Source of the DNA: an uncultured Bacteroidota bacterium
Lineage (GTDB): Bacteria; Bacteroidota; Bacteroidia; Bacteroidales; UBA12077
Length of the DNA stretch: 64,000 bases
NCBI GenBank assembly: GCA_913055635.1
Contig: CAJXLK010000012.1
Span: forward strand, 34,038 to 98,037
Direction: 5' to 3'
Shown here: piece by piece, positions 32,317-42,477 of the stretch
Layout of the letters: each line of letters opens with the position of its first letter
How positions within the stretch are numbered: the stretch's first letter is position 1
Notes under the pieces: generated by a model
What the model was told of the DNA's origin: nothing
Seen by the model: only the letters and a program-made list of their open reading frames with translations
Databases searched by the model: none
Position numbers and translations under genes: made by a program

Positions 32317-33198
32317 TTAGTTGAGTTTGAAGGAATAGGTGATGGTGCCTTTTTGAAAGGCAGGGGCATCGGGTTTGGGGTCGAATTTTGCCTTTAAAGC
32401 TGCTTTGCGCGCAGCCTGGCGCAAAGTTTTGTTCAGGGTGGTGGAACCTTTTACCCCGGCTTCTGCCTTGGTGACATGGCCCTGTTGGTCTACGGTGATT
32501 TCAACCACCACCTTGCCTTCGGCCTGATATTGATATTCAGGCTTGGGCAGCGATTCGGGATTACGCCCCTTTAAGGTAAAGTTAACACCACCCATTCCCC
32601 GGCTATCCGCATTGGCGTGGTTGTCGGAAACCGGCGAGCCTGTTTGTCTGCCTTGATTTCCCTGTCCCTGAGTTTCTCCTTCCGATTCACCTGATTCCTG
32701 GGTGCTTTTTCCAGGGTAAAGGGCTTTTTCGTTGACTTCCCGCTCCGGGTGTGTCTCCTGCTGCTTTTTCTTTTCCTGCTCGGGCTTTTGCTGTTGGGGC
32801 TTTTCACGGGCAGGCTCCTGCTGCTGTTTTTTCTCCTGCGATTGACTCTCTGATTCTACGGATGGGGCCTCTTCAAAATCCTGGGTTTGAACCTGCTGGT
32901 CGCTTTCGGTGGAAGTTGGCTCCTGCTCGGCCGGCTGCGCCTTTTGCTGCTTTTGCTGCTGCTGGGTTGTCTGATCGCTCGGGGCCTTCTCGCTCGTGGC
33001 CCTTTGCTCCAGGCTGGTCTGTAACTCCTGATCCCCCACCGCATCCGGGGTGCTCCCAAAATTGATCATGATGCCCTTCTCAGCCGGCGGTGGATCGGGC
33101 TTGGAAAAACCTGCTGCCAGAAATACCACTACCAGTACCCCATGAAAAACCAGGGTGCCAATCAATCCCCTTTTATGTGCATTGAGGAAATTCCACAT
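32317..33198 (-). CDS. TonB/TolA-like energy-transducing protein
   Basis: The 293-residue protein has an N-terminal transmembrane helix (about 14-31), a long Gln/Glu/Lys/Pro-rich linker (about 45-190) expected to span the periplasm, and a C-terminal TonB-like domain (about 205-293) with GKVVVEITVDQQGHV and YSFKLN. It would couple the ExbB/ExbD proton channel to an outer-membrane partner. The linker resembles that of TolA as much as TonB; no SHLS-type His is obvious in the membrane helix. It is last in the run TamB, ExbB, ExbD, TonB-like, with 21 bases to exbD. Which outer-membrane protein it serves is unknown. Confidence 0.88.
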   Translation of the reverse strand: MWNFLNAHKRGLIGTLVFHGVLVVVFLAAGFSKPDPPPAEKGIMINFGSTPDAVGDQELQTSLEQRATSEKAPSDQTTQQQQKQQKAQPAEQEPTSTESDQQVQTQDFEEAPSVESESQSQEKKQQQEPAREKPQQQKPEQEKKKQQETHPEREVNEKALYPGKSTQESGESEGETQGQGNQGRQTGSPVSDNHANADSRGMGGVNFTLKGRNPESLPKPEYQYQAEGKVVVEITVDQQGHVTKAEAGVKGSTTLNKTLRQAARKAALKAKFDPKPDAPAFQKGTITYSFKLN

Positions 33199-33219
33199 AG
33201 GTGATGTCCTTATATTGGT

Positions 33220-33618
33220 TTAATCCGCCCGCGTAGCCAATATTAACTTCCATTCATTCTTGTTGGCGATGTTCATAATCCGAACCACCTCCTTGATCGG
33301 AACCCTTTGGTCTGCATTCAGGCTAATGGTCGGATTCTCTACATTTTTTTCCCGGAATGTTTCCCTTAAAACGTATTCGATTTGGGAATATTTTACGGGT
33401 TCGGCATTGACGTAATAGTTCAGATCACTGCTGATTGAGACGGTAGCCACCGGCGAATTAGCCGTTTGATTGGAGCTTCGCGGAAGCAACAGGTCCAGTG
33501 CATTGGGGTTGATCAGGGTAGAGGTGGCCATGAAAAATATGAGCAGCAGGAAAACAATATCGGTCATCCCCGACATACTGAAACTGGTGCTGATTTTATT
33601 TCTGGGTTTAAGGTCCAT
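33220..33618 (-). CDS. exbD: ExbD/TolR family biopolymer transport protein
   Basis: The 132-residue protein has a short cytoplasmic start (MDLKPRNKISTSFSMSGMTD), one transmembrane helix holding the proton-carrying Asp of the family (MTDIVFLLLIFFMA, about residues 18-31) and a periplasmic domain. It forms the ExbB/ExbD or TolQ/TolR-type motor driven by the proton gradient. Length is normal. It follows exbB after about 100 bases that contain repeated copies of the exbB 3' end, and precedes the TonB-like gene. Confidence 0.93.
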   Translation of the reverse strand: MDLKPRNKISTSFSMSGMTDIVFLLLIFFMATSTLINPNALDLLLPRSSNQTANSPVATVSISSDLNYYVNAEPVKYSQIEYVLRETFREKNVENPTISLNADQRVPIKEVVRIMNIANKNEWKLILATRAD

Positions 33619-33633
33619 GATCTGAAGTTTGAA

Positions 33634-33735
33634 TTATTCAACAGGTTCACTCAAAGAACCAAGATCTTAGATTTTGATTATTTAACGGGTTCATAGAACA
33701 GGGCCCATCAGTTTAGCCTTATTCAACGGGTTCAT
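33634..33735. repeat. Three degenerate direct repeats at and after the exbB 3' end
   Basis: TTATTCAACGGGTTCAT (33719-33735, the exbB stop region) recurs as TTATTTAACGGGTTCAT (33678-33694) and TTATTCAACAGGTTCAC (33634-33650), with spacings of 41 and 44 bases. On the minus strand each copy would read as the last codons of exbB plus its stop. This looks like partial duplication of the gene end. Confidence 0.6.
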
Positions 33736-34423
33736 TCAACAGGTCCATAAACTCAGTGGTATTGGCTTCAAGTTGATAGACGACTTTTTCAACCTTGGTT
33801 ACCAGCACGTTATATGCCAGGTAGGAAATAATCCCTACCATTAAGCCGGCAACGGTGGTAACCATGGCGGTGTAAATGCCACTGGAGAGGGTATTGATGT
33901 CAATGGTGCCGCCGGCATTGGCCATATCGTAGAAAGCACGGATCATACCCATTACTGTACCCAGGAAGCCGATCATGGGGGCTGCTCCCGCGGCGGTGGC
34001 CAGGGTAGGTAAACCCTTTTCCAGCTTGGATATTTCCAGCTTGCCCACATTTTCAATGGCCGTGTTGATGTCGTTCAAAGGCCGGCCGATACGTTGAATG
34101 CCTTTTTCGATCATACGGGCCACCGGGTTGTCGATGGTTTGACAAAGGGTCAGGGCCGAGTCCACTTTGTCGTCATGTATATAGTCCTTGATTTTGTTCA
34201 TGAAGTTGGTGTCGGTCCTGGATGCACGGGTGATGGCAAAATACCGTTCAACAAAGATGTAAATGGCCAGGATCGATAAGATGAGGATGGGAATCATAAT
34301 CCATCCCCCTTCCAGGGCAAGTTCCCAGAAAGAAAGGCCGGTGTCTCCAGAAGCGGATCCCTGTGTCCCGGCTGAAACAGTGTCCTGAACCCGGGTCTGT
34401 AGCATCATGATAAGTGGCTCCAT
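33719..34423 (-). CDS. exbB: ExbB/TolQ/MotA-family proton channel protein
   Basis: The 234-residue protein has three transmembrane helices (about residues 32-55, 135-158 and 175-200). The conserved core LPTLATAAGAAPMIGFLGTVMGMIRAF and the third-helix segment MVTTVAGLMVGIISYLAYN identify the ExbB/TolQ family. With ExbD it conducts protons and energises a TonB- or TolA-like protein. The large cytoplasmic loop between helices 1 and 2 is of normal size. The gene starts 40 bases after tamB on the same strand. Its 3' end is partly duplicated downstream. Confidence 0.93.
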   Translation of the reverse strand: MEPLIMMLQTRVQDTVSAGTQGSASGDTGLSFWELALEGGWIMIPILILSILAIYIFVERYFAITRASRTDTNFMNKIKDYIHDDKVDSALTLCQTIDNPVARMIEKGIQRIGRPLNDINTAIENVGKLEISKLEKGLPTLATAAGAAPMIGFLGTVMGMIRAFYDMANAGGTIDINTLSSGIYTAMVTTVAGLMVGIISYLAYNVLVTKVEKVVYQLEANTTEFMDLLNEPVE

Positions 34424-34463
34424 AAAATTGTTGCTTTATGTTTTTGGCCCCAAAAATAATAAA

Positions 34464-37400
34464 CTATTCTTTGTTGGCTTGGGATTTTTTCTTTTTGGAA
34501 GATAAATCATTGGCGATGTTGTTGAGGAGTTGGCGGAAAGTATTGAATTCTTCGCGGTAGAAAAGGCCGGCTCCTTGTATATAGCGTGTTTCTTCGTAAA
34601 TGAGGCGGTCGCTGTTTCGGTTAAAGAATTTCAGCCGCAGTTTGCCATTGGGGGTCAATTTCCAGTCGACCCGGAAATCGCCTACCAATTCGCTGGCTTC
34701 CTGGTATTTGCCGGTAGTTCCTACGTTGCCGTTGATGATCAGCCGGTTGTTGAGCAGTTGTGTGGACAGGGCCACTTCCATCTGATCCCTGGAAATTTCG
34801 TCTCCTGGCTGGTAATTAACGCCAATGTCCCAGTTGTTGGAAATTTGCGAAAGCCAATGGCTAAGCTGGTTGGAAAGCAATTCGCTGGTGGTGAAGGCCA
34901 TGCTGGTGGTACCCATGTTGAAGGCTTCGTTTGGCCCGGCCAGATATTGCTGGGAGGGGACAAAAGTGTTGAGCACCAGCAAGGAAAGGAACTGTTTGTT
35001 CATTTCCTCTTCGGTATTGATTGCACTTTGAAGCATGGCCCTGGTGCTTTCATCGGCGGTAGGGAGGTTGATGTCAAATTCAATGTTGGGATTGGCCAGC
35101 TTTTCGGTCAGGCGAATCCGGCACTCAACGGGTATTCTTTTGTTGTAATTGAACCGGGTGGTGTCCATAAACAGGTTGTTCAGGGAAGTGCGTAAATTAT
35201 AGACCGCGGTGATGTTGATGTCGGCATCCTGAGGCTTCCCGTTCCAGATGATCTGGCTGCCCTGTTCGATTTCAAATTCCTTGTTGATCACGTTTTGCAG
35301 GGAAAACATGTAATCACCTTCTTCGATGGTATAATTCCCGTATATCCTGAAATTTCCACTGTTGTTTACTTCCATGTTCAGATTACCCCGACCGGTGGCT
35401 TCAATGATATCGCGCAAATCCGGATCGAAAATCAAACGGGTCTGGGTCTGTGGGGTAACCTCCAGGTCAAAGTTCAGGGAGAGGTTCGAGAGGTTAGGGC
35501 GATATTCTTCCTCCTCTTTGTTTTTGATGGTCTTAGCATGGGTATTGCTGACAAAGGTTATAAACTGGGTTTTTTGACTTTGCTCGCGGTCGCCTACCGG
35601 CAAATTGATCCGGGTGCCTTCTTCGGTGGTCACTGAAGCATCGATGCTCAGGTTCCTGGACCGGGTGTTGCCTTCGATATTGACCAGTCCGCTGGCAAAG
35701 GCATCGCCGTAATATATTTTGTTGTCCATGCCATTGGTATTCAAAGCCCTAAGTTTATTGGCATCTATGGTGAAGCTGTAATCAATGTCTTTGAGGTTAT
35801 GGAACTGAACCTGTCCCTCTACTGTAGCTGTATTGCCTTTATCGTCAGTAACCTGGGTGTTTCTGAACAATAGCCGGTTGTTTTTGATTTCAATGGGGTG
35901 GGTTAAATGATATTGGGTTTTTAAATAATCGATGGTAAAAGAGGTCTTGTGAGCCGAAACCTCTCCATTGAAGAGGGGTTCGCTGATGGTCCCGGCTACA
36001 GATATATTGCCACTGAGCGCCCCTTTGAAATCGGAAAAAGCTTTTTCCAAAACAGGATTTAGCGCAGCCATCCGAAGTTTATCCAGGGTGATGTTGAAGT
36101 CAATGTCCTGATTTTCCGGTTTATAACTGCCGGCCAGATCAATGGTCTTCAAATTTCCCCGCTGGCTTTCAAGATTCAGGGCAATGTTTTGATCAGCATT
36201 ATTCCACCGACTTTTGATCAGGGTATGGCCGATTTTTTGGTCGTTGACCACCAGGGTATCGATCATGAGGTTGGAGCGGAAGGTGGGTTCCTGGTAAAGG
36301 TTTGATAGTTGGGCCTTTCCATTGATGGTGCCCTGAAAGTTCATGTTTCCCTTGGGGAAGAATATATTGGCATAATCCAGGGCGATGTCAGAGAAGTTAA
36401 TATTCAGGGTATCATCGGGGTGTTTGGTGATGCGACCATCTGCATACATTCGCTGGTTGCGGTGGTAAAAACTCAGGTTTTGAAAATCAAAGCTGCTGGA
36501 ATCAATGACCATTGAACTTTGGGCAATATGCCATTTTTCTCCGTTCAGGTTGATGTGGCCGGGCAACAGAAATACGTTGGTACGCAAGTGTCCGGTTTGG
36601 TTGTTGCGGTCAAAGTTGATCAGTGAGATCATCTCGCCTTTGAGGGCGGAGGTGTCGGGTTGGTTCCACCGCACCAGCAGCTTTGATTCATTATTGCCCG
36701 TGAGTGATTTGAGGTTGAACTGATGAAAATAGTGGGTCGGGGTTTCAGAATGGGTGGCCATCTGGTCGAAATTGATTTCCAAGGCAAAGATCGAATCCTG
36801 GGAGTGGCTCTCCAGGTTCAGATCTTTAAAATGATAATTGCGGAAAAGCAGGTTGCTGGTAGACCCGGTCAGGTCAAATGATTTGTTGGCCCCACCCTGG
36901 TAATCCAGGATGATTCTGCTGCTGTCCGCCAGTTGAACAGAGGGCAGAAACATCCGGGTGATTTTTTGGGTTTGATTGAGGTAGAGGGCCAGTTTAAAAT
37001 CATTGCGATAGTCCACGGCCGCGGTATCTTCCCGATGGCGGGCAAAAACTGGCAGGTAGGAGAGGGTAAGGTTTTTCAGGGACTGATAAACGGTCGTGGA
37101 TCGATATTTGCCTACCAGTTGAGCCTCGAGGTAATCGGAATGCAGGGATATTCGGTGGGTGTCAAGATGGTGTTCGGCATGAATCTGGAGGTTATCGAAA
37201 TGCAACTTTTTTTGGTTTTTGATCAGGGTGCCCCGGTTCACCTCAATATTCCCGCTGGCATTGTCCAGGCTGTTGCCTTTAAAGTTTGACATGAGCTTCA
37301 GCGAGAGGTAGGCGGTGGTATCTTCTGGAACCAGGTTGAGTCGGTGGAGCTTGGCCTTGGCCAGGTTGGCCTTAAAGTCAAAAACAGGAACCGCACCCGA

Positions 37401-38946
37401 AAAGTCTATGCCCCCGCGGAAATCAAACTGAATGTTGGGATCCTTGATGGATAGGGCCCCATCGTATTTTTTATCGGTCAATAGCCCGTTCAGGGCAATG
37501 TTGCTGTAATTGTAATGATTGATTTCCAGCTTTTTAATGTTTCCATTGGTCTGTGCTTTAAACCCCCTTTCTTGGAAGATGGATCCTTCTACCTGGATGT
37601 CCATGCTGAAATCTCCGAAATGATCCCGGTTGTCGACCAAACCCCCGATGTCAAAATTGCGGGTTTTGAGATTGCCTTTGAGTGACAGACCCGCTGCTTG
37701 TCGGGGTTGAATTAAAAGGTCGGTGGATAATTCGCCCAGCCTTGTATTCATGGTACCATAAGCCACAAAATCATCAATGAAACCGGTGAAATTACCCTGG
37801 TACCGGATGCGTCCCAGGTTCTGGAATGATTGGGGCAGGTTGATGCTTTTATTTTCGGGCAAAAATCTGTTGATCACGTTGACATCGTTGATGCCAGTGT
37901 ATAGGTGCTGGACATCGATGTACATAAAAGTCCTGGAGATATCGGGTAGCCCGTCAATGCTGAAATCAGTCAAAAGTTCCGTCTGTTGCCCCATGCCCAG
38001 GTGGAGCTTATCGGCTTTGAGGTTGTTGAGGCTTCCCCTTAATACGCCTGAAAGAGATAGGGTCTGGTTGGGGACCCGCTGGAAAACCTTCGAAAGATGA
38101 GCCATATCTTTGAAAGCCAGGGTAGATTCCTTCAGGGACAGGTAAAAATGCAGTTCCCGGAAAGGATCCTCAAAACCTCTGAAGTGCCTATGGGCAAGAT
38201 GAATCGAATCGCTTCGCAACCGGCTCTCGGGAGTGGATAGGTCCAGGTGACTCAGGCGAAGCTTTTGGGGGCCCAGGAAAAATTTTGTCGAAAGATTTTT
38301 TACCCTAAGCCCCGATTCAGCTTCAAAAGCCAGGTTCTTCAGGTTAAAACGAACCCGGCCATCGTCGGAATCCAGCTGGCCTACCCGTAAGTTCAGATGA
38401 TCCAGGTTAAAATGATGGGGATCAACCACCCCGCTTTCGGTGGGCTGATGGTTGGTGTGATAGGTGAGGCGACAGTTGCGCAACCGAATGTTTTTCGAGC
38501 GAACATGCATCCGGGCTTTGGTGGTATCTTTCCTTTTTAAGGCATCTATCAGGAATTTGATGTTGATCGCCTGGGTGGTGTCATTGTATAAGTTGATCCG
38601 CCCGTTTTCCATCGCCAGTTCCTGGAAATACAATTTGCGCTCACCTAAACTCAGATAATTGAGATCGCCCGTGATGCGTTCCGAATAAATCAGACTGTCT
38701 CCACTTTGGTCTTCAATGTAAACATCTTCCAGTACAAGCTTGTTGAAAAGGGTGTAATAGGCCGATTCAATCTGGATCTTTGCATTGAGGTGCCTGGAGA
38801 AACGTTCGCTGAGTTGATCCACCAGGTAGTTTTGAACATCCTGGTTTTTTAGCAGGAAGAAGCCGGTGGTGGGTAGAAATAACAGCACCAAAAAAAGTAT
38901 AACCAGTATTTTGGAAAAATTTTTAATAGTTTTGGGCCTTTAACAA
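34464..38946 (-). CDS. tamB: TamB-like translocation and assembly module protein (DUF490)
   Basis: About 1493 residues. It has an N-terminal membrane anchor, a long beta-rich periplasmic region with repeated short strands of AsmA/TamB type, and a C-terminal DUF490 domain (about the last 450 residues) with DPDLRDIIEATGRGNLN, GNYTIEEGDYMF and SLLVLNTFVP. TamB spans the periplasm and moves lipids or aids outer-membrane protein assembly. The start is uncertain: the frame has no ATG near the anchor. TTG at 38946 keeps the basic and hydrophobic anchor (KTIKNFSKILVILFLVLLF) whole, while TTG at 38891 would cut it. No TamA or Omp85 gene is adjacent. ExbB, ExbD and a TonB-like protein follow on the same strand. 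Confidence 0.9.
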
Positions 38947-39015
38947 TGTTATGCAACTGTTATTAACGCAAATAAACAAAAAATAGTCTTAATAATCTAA
39001 ATAAACCCGACCCAT

Positions 39016-40038
39016 ATGTCAGTTACCCTTTTGGGCATCGAGTCGTCTTGTGATGATACATCAGCAGCTGTTTTGCGCAATGAATACCTCTTGTCGAATG
39101 TGATTTCCGGCCAGAAGGTGCATCGCAGTTACGGGGGGGTGGTACCGGAGTTGGCATCGAGGGCCCATCAGCAACATATCATACCGGTGGTGGATCAGGC
39201 GTTTGGCCAGGCCGGGGTAACAAGGGATCAGATCGATGCGGTGGCCTTTACCCAGGGGCCGGGTTTGCTGGGGTCTTTAATGGTTGGAACTTCCTTTGCT
39301 AAAGCTTTTGCCCTGGCACAAAACACCCCACTTATTGGGGTTAATCACCTTCAGGCCCATATTTTGGCTCATTTTATCAAGGATCCCGCCGACAGGGAGC
39401 ATGATGCCCCTGAATTTCCCTTCCTGTGCTTGTTGGTCAGCGGCGGACATACGCAGTTGACCGTGGTGAGAAATTACCTGGAAATGGAAATCATTGGCGA
39501 AACCATCGATGATGCGGCCGGAGAAGCTTTTGATAAATGCGGCAAGATCATGGACCTGCCCTATCCGGCCGGGCCCATCATCGATAAAAATGCCCGCCTG
39601 GGCAATCCCCATGCTTTTGAATTTACCCGTCCCCAAATTCCCGAACTCCATTATTCCTTTTCCGGTCTGAAGACCGCTTTCCTCTACTTTCTTCGCGATC
39701 AGGTGAAAGCGGATCAGGATTTTATTCAAAAAAACTTTCAGGACCTGTGCGCTTCCTTGCAACATACCATCATCGATATCTTGATGGACAAGTTGATTCG
39801 CGCCAGCCAGCAAACCGGCATCCGCGATATTGCCATAGCCGGCGGCGTCTCTGCCAACTCAGGACTCAAACAAGCAGTTCGCACCGCGGCTCAACAATAC
39901 AACTGGAAAGTTCATATCCCCAAATTTACCTATACCATGGATAATGCTGCCATGATAGCTATGGCCGGTTATTACAAATACCTTAACGGGGAGTTTGCCG
40001 GAATGGATGCCGTACCCCAGGCAAGATTTAAGTATTGA
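39016..40038 (+). CDS. tsaD: tRNA N6-threonylcarbamoyladenosine transferase TsaD
   Basis: The 340-residue protein transfers threonylcarbamoyl from the AMP adduct to A37 of tRNAs reading ANN codons, working with TsaB, TsaE and TsaC. The start LLGIESSCDDTSAAVL, the iron-binding HLQAHILAH (H111, H115) and the ASKHA-fold segments LVSGGHTQLTVV and GGVSANSGLK are complete. The late metal-binding Asp in YTMDNAAMIAMAGY is also present. Length is normal. It is divergent from tamB over a short AT-rich region. About 240 bases without a gene separate it from osmC. TsaB and TsaE are not in this window. Confidence 0.97.
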   Translation: MSVTLLGIESSCDDTSAAVLRNEYLLSNVISGQKVHRSYGGVVPELASRAHQQHIIPVVDQAFGQAGVTRDQIDAVAFTQGPGLLGSLMVGTSFAKAFALAQNTPLIGVNHLQAHILAHFIKDPADREHDAPEFPFLCLLVSGGHTQLTVVRNYLEMEIIGETIDDAAGEAFDKCGKIMDLPYPAGPIIDKNARLGNPHAFEFTRPQIPELHYSFSGLKTAFLYFLRDQVKADQDFIQKNFQDLCASLQHTIIDILMDKLIRASQQTGIRDIAIAGGVSANSGLKQAVRTAAQQYNWKVHIPKFTYTMDNAAMIAMAGYYKYLNGEFAGMDAVPQARFKY

Positions 40039-40211
40039 GCCTGGCCCCTTCCAAATCTCTTGTATAAACACAGAGTGAGGCTGAATGCCTCGCCGCGGGA
40101 GTGATTTTCGTAGGCCGAACCGCGCCCAAAAAGTTTCGTGGCTCTCTATCAGTTGCTCACGTTGGGATGCTGTAAAGCATGGCCCCTGCCATTGAACCAT
40201 AATAAAAATCA

Positions 40212-40242
40212 TTTGTTAGGCATCCCAAAACCATTAATATTG
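40212..40242 (+). promoter_or_regulatory. Possible promoter of the OsmC gene
   Basis: TTTG (40212-40215) and TAATATTG (40235-40242) are 19 bases apart; one -7 base departs from the consensus. Confidence 0.45.
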
Positions 40243-40268
40243 TAAACCTTTAAATATAAATCAAGACC

Positions 40269-40275
40269 AAGGAGG
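40269..40275 (+). promoter_or_regulatory. Strong Shine-Dalgarno site before the OsmC gene
   Basis: AAGGAGG lies 5 bases before the ATG at 40281. Such a complete anti-16S match is unusual here; most genes in the window lack one. Confidence 0.6.
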
Positions 40276-40280
40276 ATGAG

Positions 40281-40670
40281 ATGAAATCAAAATCAGTTCT
40301 TTTAGAAGGATATCAATCGGTTATTGACAATGGGCGCAATCATGCAGTGGTAACGGATCTGCCCAACGGATCCAATGTAGGAGCAAGTGCATTGGAACTC
40401 ACTGTGATGAGTCTGGCCGGTTGCATTTCCACCATTTTTAAAACCACCGCCGAGAAAATGCGGCTCAATGTTGATAAGGTTGATGTGGATATGGATGCAG
40501 AAAAAGGTTCAGAAACCATCGAGAAAGTTAATTATCATGTGAAAGTAAAATCGGATGCATCGGAGGATCAACTAAAAAAATGCCTGAATCTTACCCTGAA
40601 AAATTGCCCGGTAGGCGTGCTCTTTACCAAGGCCGGGGTAGAGGTGAACGGCGACATTGAAAAAATCTGA
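40281..40670 (+). CDS. OsmC/Ohr-family peroxide-detoxifying protein
   Basis: The 129-residue protein has the OsmC-fold signature with the two reactive cysteines: LAGCISTIFKTTAEK (about C48) and KNCPVGVLFTKAG (about C110). Family members reduce organic hydroperoxides through this Cys pair; some have lost that use. It belongs to the short YhfA-like branch rather than Ohr, judging by length and the GASALELTVMSLAGC start of the central helix. It has its own promoter-like sequence and an unusually strong ribosome-binding site. Confidence 0.88.
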   Translation: MKSKSVLLEGYQSVIDNGRNHAVVTDLPNGSNVGASALELTVMSLAGCISTIFKTTAEKMRLNVDKVDVDMDAEKGSETIEKVNYHVKVKSDASEDQLKKCLNLTLKNCPVGVLFTKAGVEVNGDIEKI

Positions 40671-40699
40671 ATTATTCTCGCTCGTGGATGCATGCTCAG

Positions 40700-40724
40700 C
40701 CCCAACCCCCATTTATGGTTGGGG
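40700..40724 (+). terminator. Hairpin between osmC and hisS
   Basis: CCCCAACC (40700-40707) and GGTTGGGG (40717-40724) form an 8-bp stem with a 9-base loop, followed by TTGATTATTTG. The T-run is weak, so it is a possible rather than a certain terminator. Confidence 0.45.
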
Positions 40725-40768
40725 TTGATTATTTGTGGGGCAGGTGTCAATTATGTCTTTGAAAATTC

Positions 40769-40776
40769 TATCTTTG
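40769..40776 (+). promoter_or_regulatory. Possible -7 element of hisS
   Basis: TATCTTTG, 41 bases before the hisS ATG; no good -33 match was found. It supports the short start at 40818 over the longer open frame beginning at 40692. Confidence 0.45.
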
Positions 40777-40817
40777 CCCTGCAAAATCCTGTCATCGATT
40801 TAAAGCCCCAACAAGTT

Positions 40818-42215
40818 ATGGCTAAACAGAAACCGACCATTCCCAAAGGCACCCGTGATTTTTCGCCCTCAGTGGTGGTTAAAAGGAAATACATCTTTCA
40901 GATCATTGAACAAGCTTTTCAACGATATGCCTATCAGCCACTGGAGACGCCCTCGATGGAAAATTTGTCTACCCTTTTGGGAAAATACGGGGAAGAAGGG
41001 GATCAGTTGCTTTTTCGTATCCTCGATTCGGGCGACTTTTTCAATGGGCAGGCCATTGAATTGCTGAAAAACCATTTTCCCGGGGAAGGAAATTCTGCTG
41101 CTTTGTCTTCGCAACTGAGGAACCAGATTGCTTCCAAAGGCCTGCGGTATGACCTGACCGTGCCTTTTGCCCGCTATGTGGTGCAACACCGCAATGAATT
41201 GACTTTTCCTTTCAAGCGGTATCAGATTCAACCGGTATGGCGGGCCGATAAACCACAAAAAGGCCGGTACCGTGAATTTTATCAGTGCGATGGAGATGTG
41301 ATTGGCACCCATTCTTTGCTGAACGAAGTCGAGTTGATTCAAATCGTGGATGATGTTTTCACCCGGTTAAATTTGAAGGTAACCATTAAAATCAACAACC
41401 GCAAAGTTTTGAAAGGCCTTACCGAATATGTCGGCCAGCCCGATAAGTTCATGGACCTGACCATGGCCATTGACAAGCTTGATAAGATTGGCCCCGAAAA
41501 GGTGAAGCAGGAGATGCGTCAGCGGGGATTGAGCGGTGCAGCGGTGGATAAACTGGAGCCCTTTTTCTCCTTGAGCGGCGATAACCGAGGCAAGTTGCAG
41601 CACCTTACCCGAATGCTGGAGGGGGAACAGGGGCAAAAGGGTTTGGAAGAGACCCAACAAATTTTGGATTACATCGAGGTTTTAACCCTCAATAACCCGG
41701 TGGAGTTTGATCCGCAACTGGCCCGGGGCCTGGATTACTATACCGGCACCATCTTTGAAGTGAAGGCCCATGAAATGGATATGGGAAGCATCTGCGGCGG
41801 GGGGCGTTATGATGACCTGACCGGCGTCTTCGGCCTGAATGATGTGTCAGGGGTGGGCATATCCTTTGGAGCTGAGCGCATTTATGATGTTTTGGATAAA
41901 CTTGGGCGTTTCCCCACGCATATGCAGCCGGCTCCACGGATTATGTTCGTTAATTTCGGCCGGAAAGAAACCCAAAAGGCACTGGAGATATTGCAGGCAT
42001 TGAGAAAGGAGGATATACCCGCAGAGATTTATCCTGACCCGGTAAAGATGAAGAAGCAGATGAGCTATGCCAATCATCGTTCCATTGATTATGTTGGGAT
42101 GATTGGCGAAGATGAGATCGCTCGGGATGTGATTACCGTTAAGAACATGGAATCGGGTGAGCAAAAGCAGCTGAGCCTTCAGGCATTGAAGGATTTACTG
42201 GCCGGTTCAGATTGA
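40818..42215 (+). CDS. hisS: Histidine--tRNA ligase
   Basis: About 465 residues from ATG 40818. The frame is open to 40692, but the extra residues run through the promoter region and are not HisRS-like; MAKQKPTIPKGTRDFSP is the typical start. Class II synthetase motifs are present: motif 2 region RYDLTVPFARYV with QPVWRADKPQKGRYREFYQCD, the histidine-A sequence ARGLDYYTG, motif 3 with GGGRYDDLTG, and an anticodon-binding domain at the C-terminus (about 370-465). The enzyme charges tRNA-His. It is a single gene with no tRNA nearby. Confidence 0.96.
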   Translation: MAKQKPTIPKGTRDFSPSVVVKRKYIFQIIEQAFQRYAYQPLETPSMENLSTLLGKYGEEGDQLLFRILDSGDFFNGQAIELLKNHFPGEGNSAALSSQLRNQIASKGLRYDLTVPFARYVVQHRNELTFPFKRYQIQPVWRADKPQKGRYREFYQCDGDVIGTHSLLNEVELIQIVDDVFTRLNLKVTIKINNRKVLKGLTEYVGQPDKFMDLTMAIDKLDKIGPEKVKQEMRQRGLSGAAVDKLEPFFSLSGDNRGKLQHLTRMLEGEQGQKGLEETQQILDYIEVLTLNNPVEFDPQLARGLDYYTGTIFEVKAHEMDMGSICGGGRYDDLTGVFGLNDVSGVGISFGAERIYDVLDKLGRFPTHMQPAPRIMFVNFGRKETQKALEILQALRKEDIPAEIYPDPVKMKKQMSYANHRSIDYVGMIGEDEIARDVITVKNMESGEQKQLSLQALKDLLAGSD

Positions 42216-42410
42216 TCAAAACCGCCAATCCTGTACAACATAGATTGATATTGGCTGGTTTAAAACTGCTTTTAAAAATCGGTAAGCCCCTTTAAGGTTC
42301 GGTGGAGTGTTGGGTCAGCCAGAGTGGGATAAGAAATGGTTAAGGGCTTGAGATTTATTTTGTTATTGAACCTGCGTTCAATGTGACAGCGTCGATTAGC
42401 GGGAAAACCG

Positions 42411-42418
42411 TATGTTTG
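42411..42418 (+). promoter_or_regulatory. Possible -7 element of hutH
   Basis: TATGTTTG lies 59 bases before the hutH ATG; no good -33 element was found 17-22 bases upstream. Confidence 0.35.
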
Positions 42419-42477
42419 TTTTTGCTTTTATGCAGGTGGATGCATGCGGGGTTTAACAGCGCAAAATACCTTGTTTT

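Noticed and set aside
40692..40817. N-terminal extension of HisRS
   Set aside because: The extra 42 residues run through the intergenic hairpin and -7 element and do not resemble the family.
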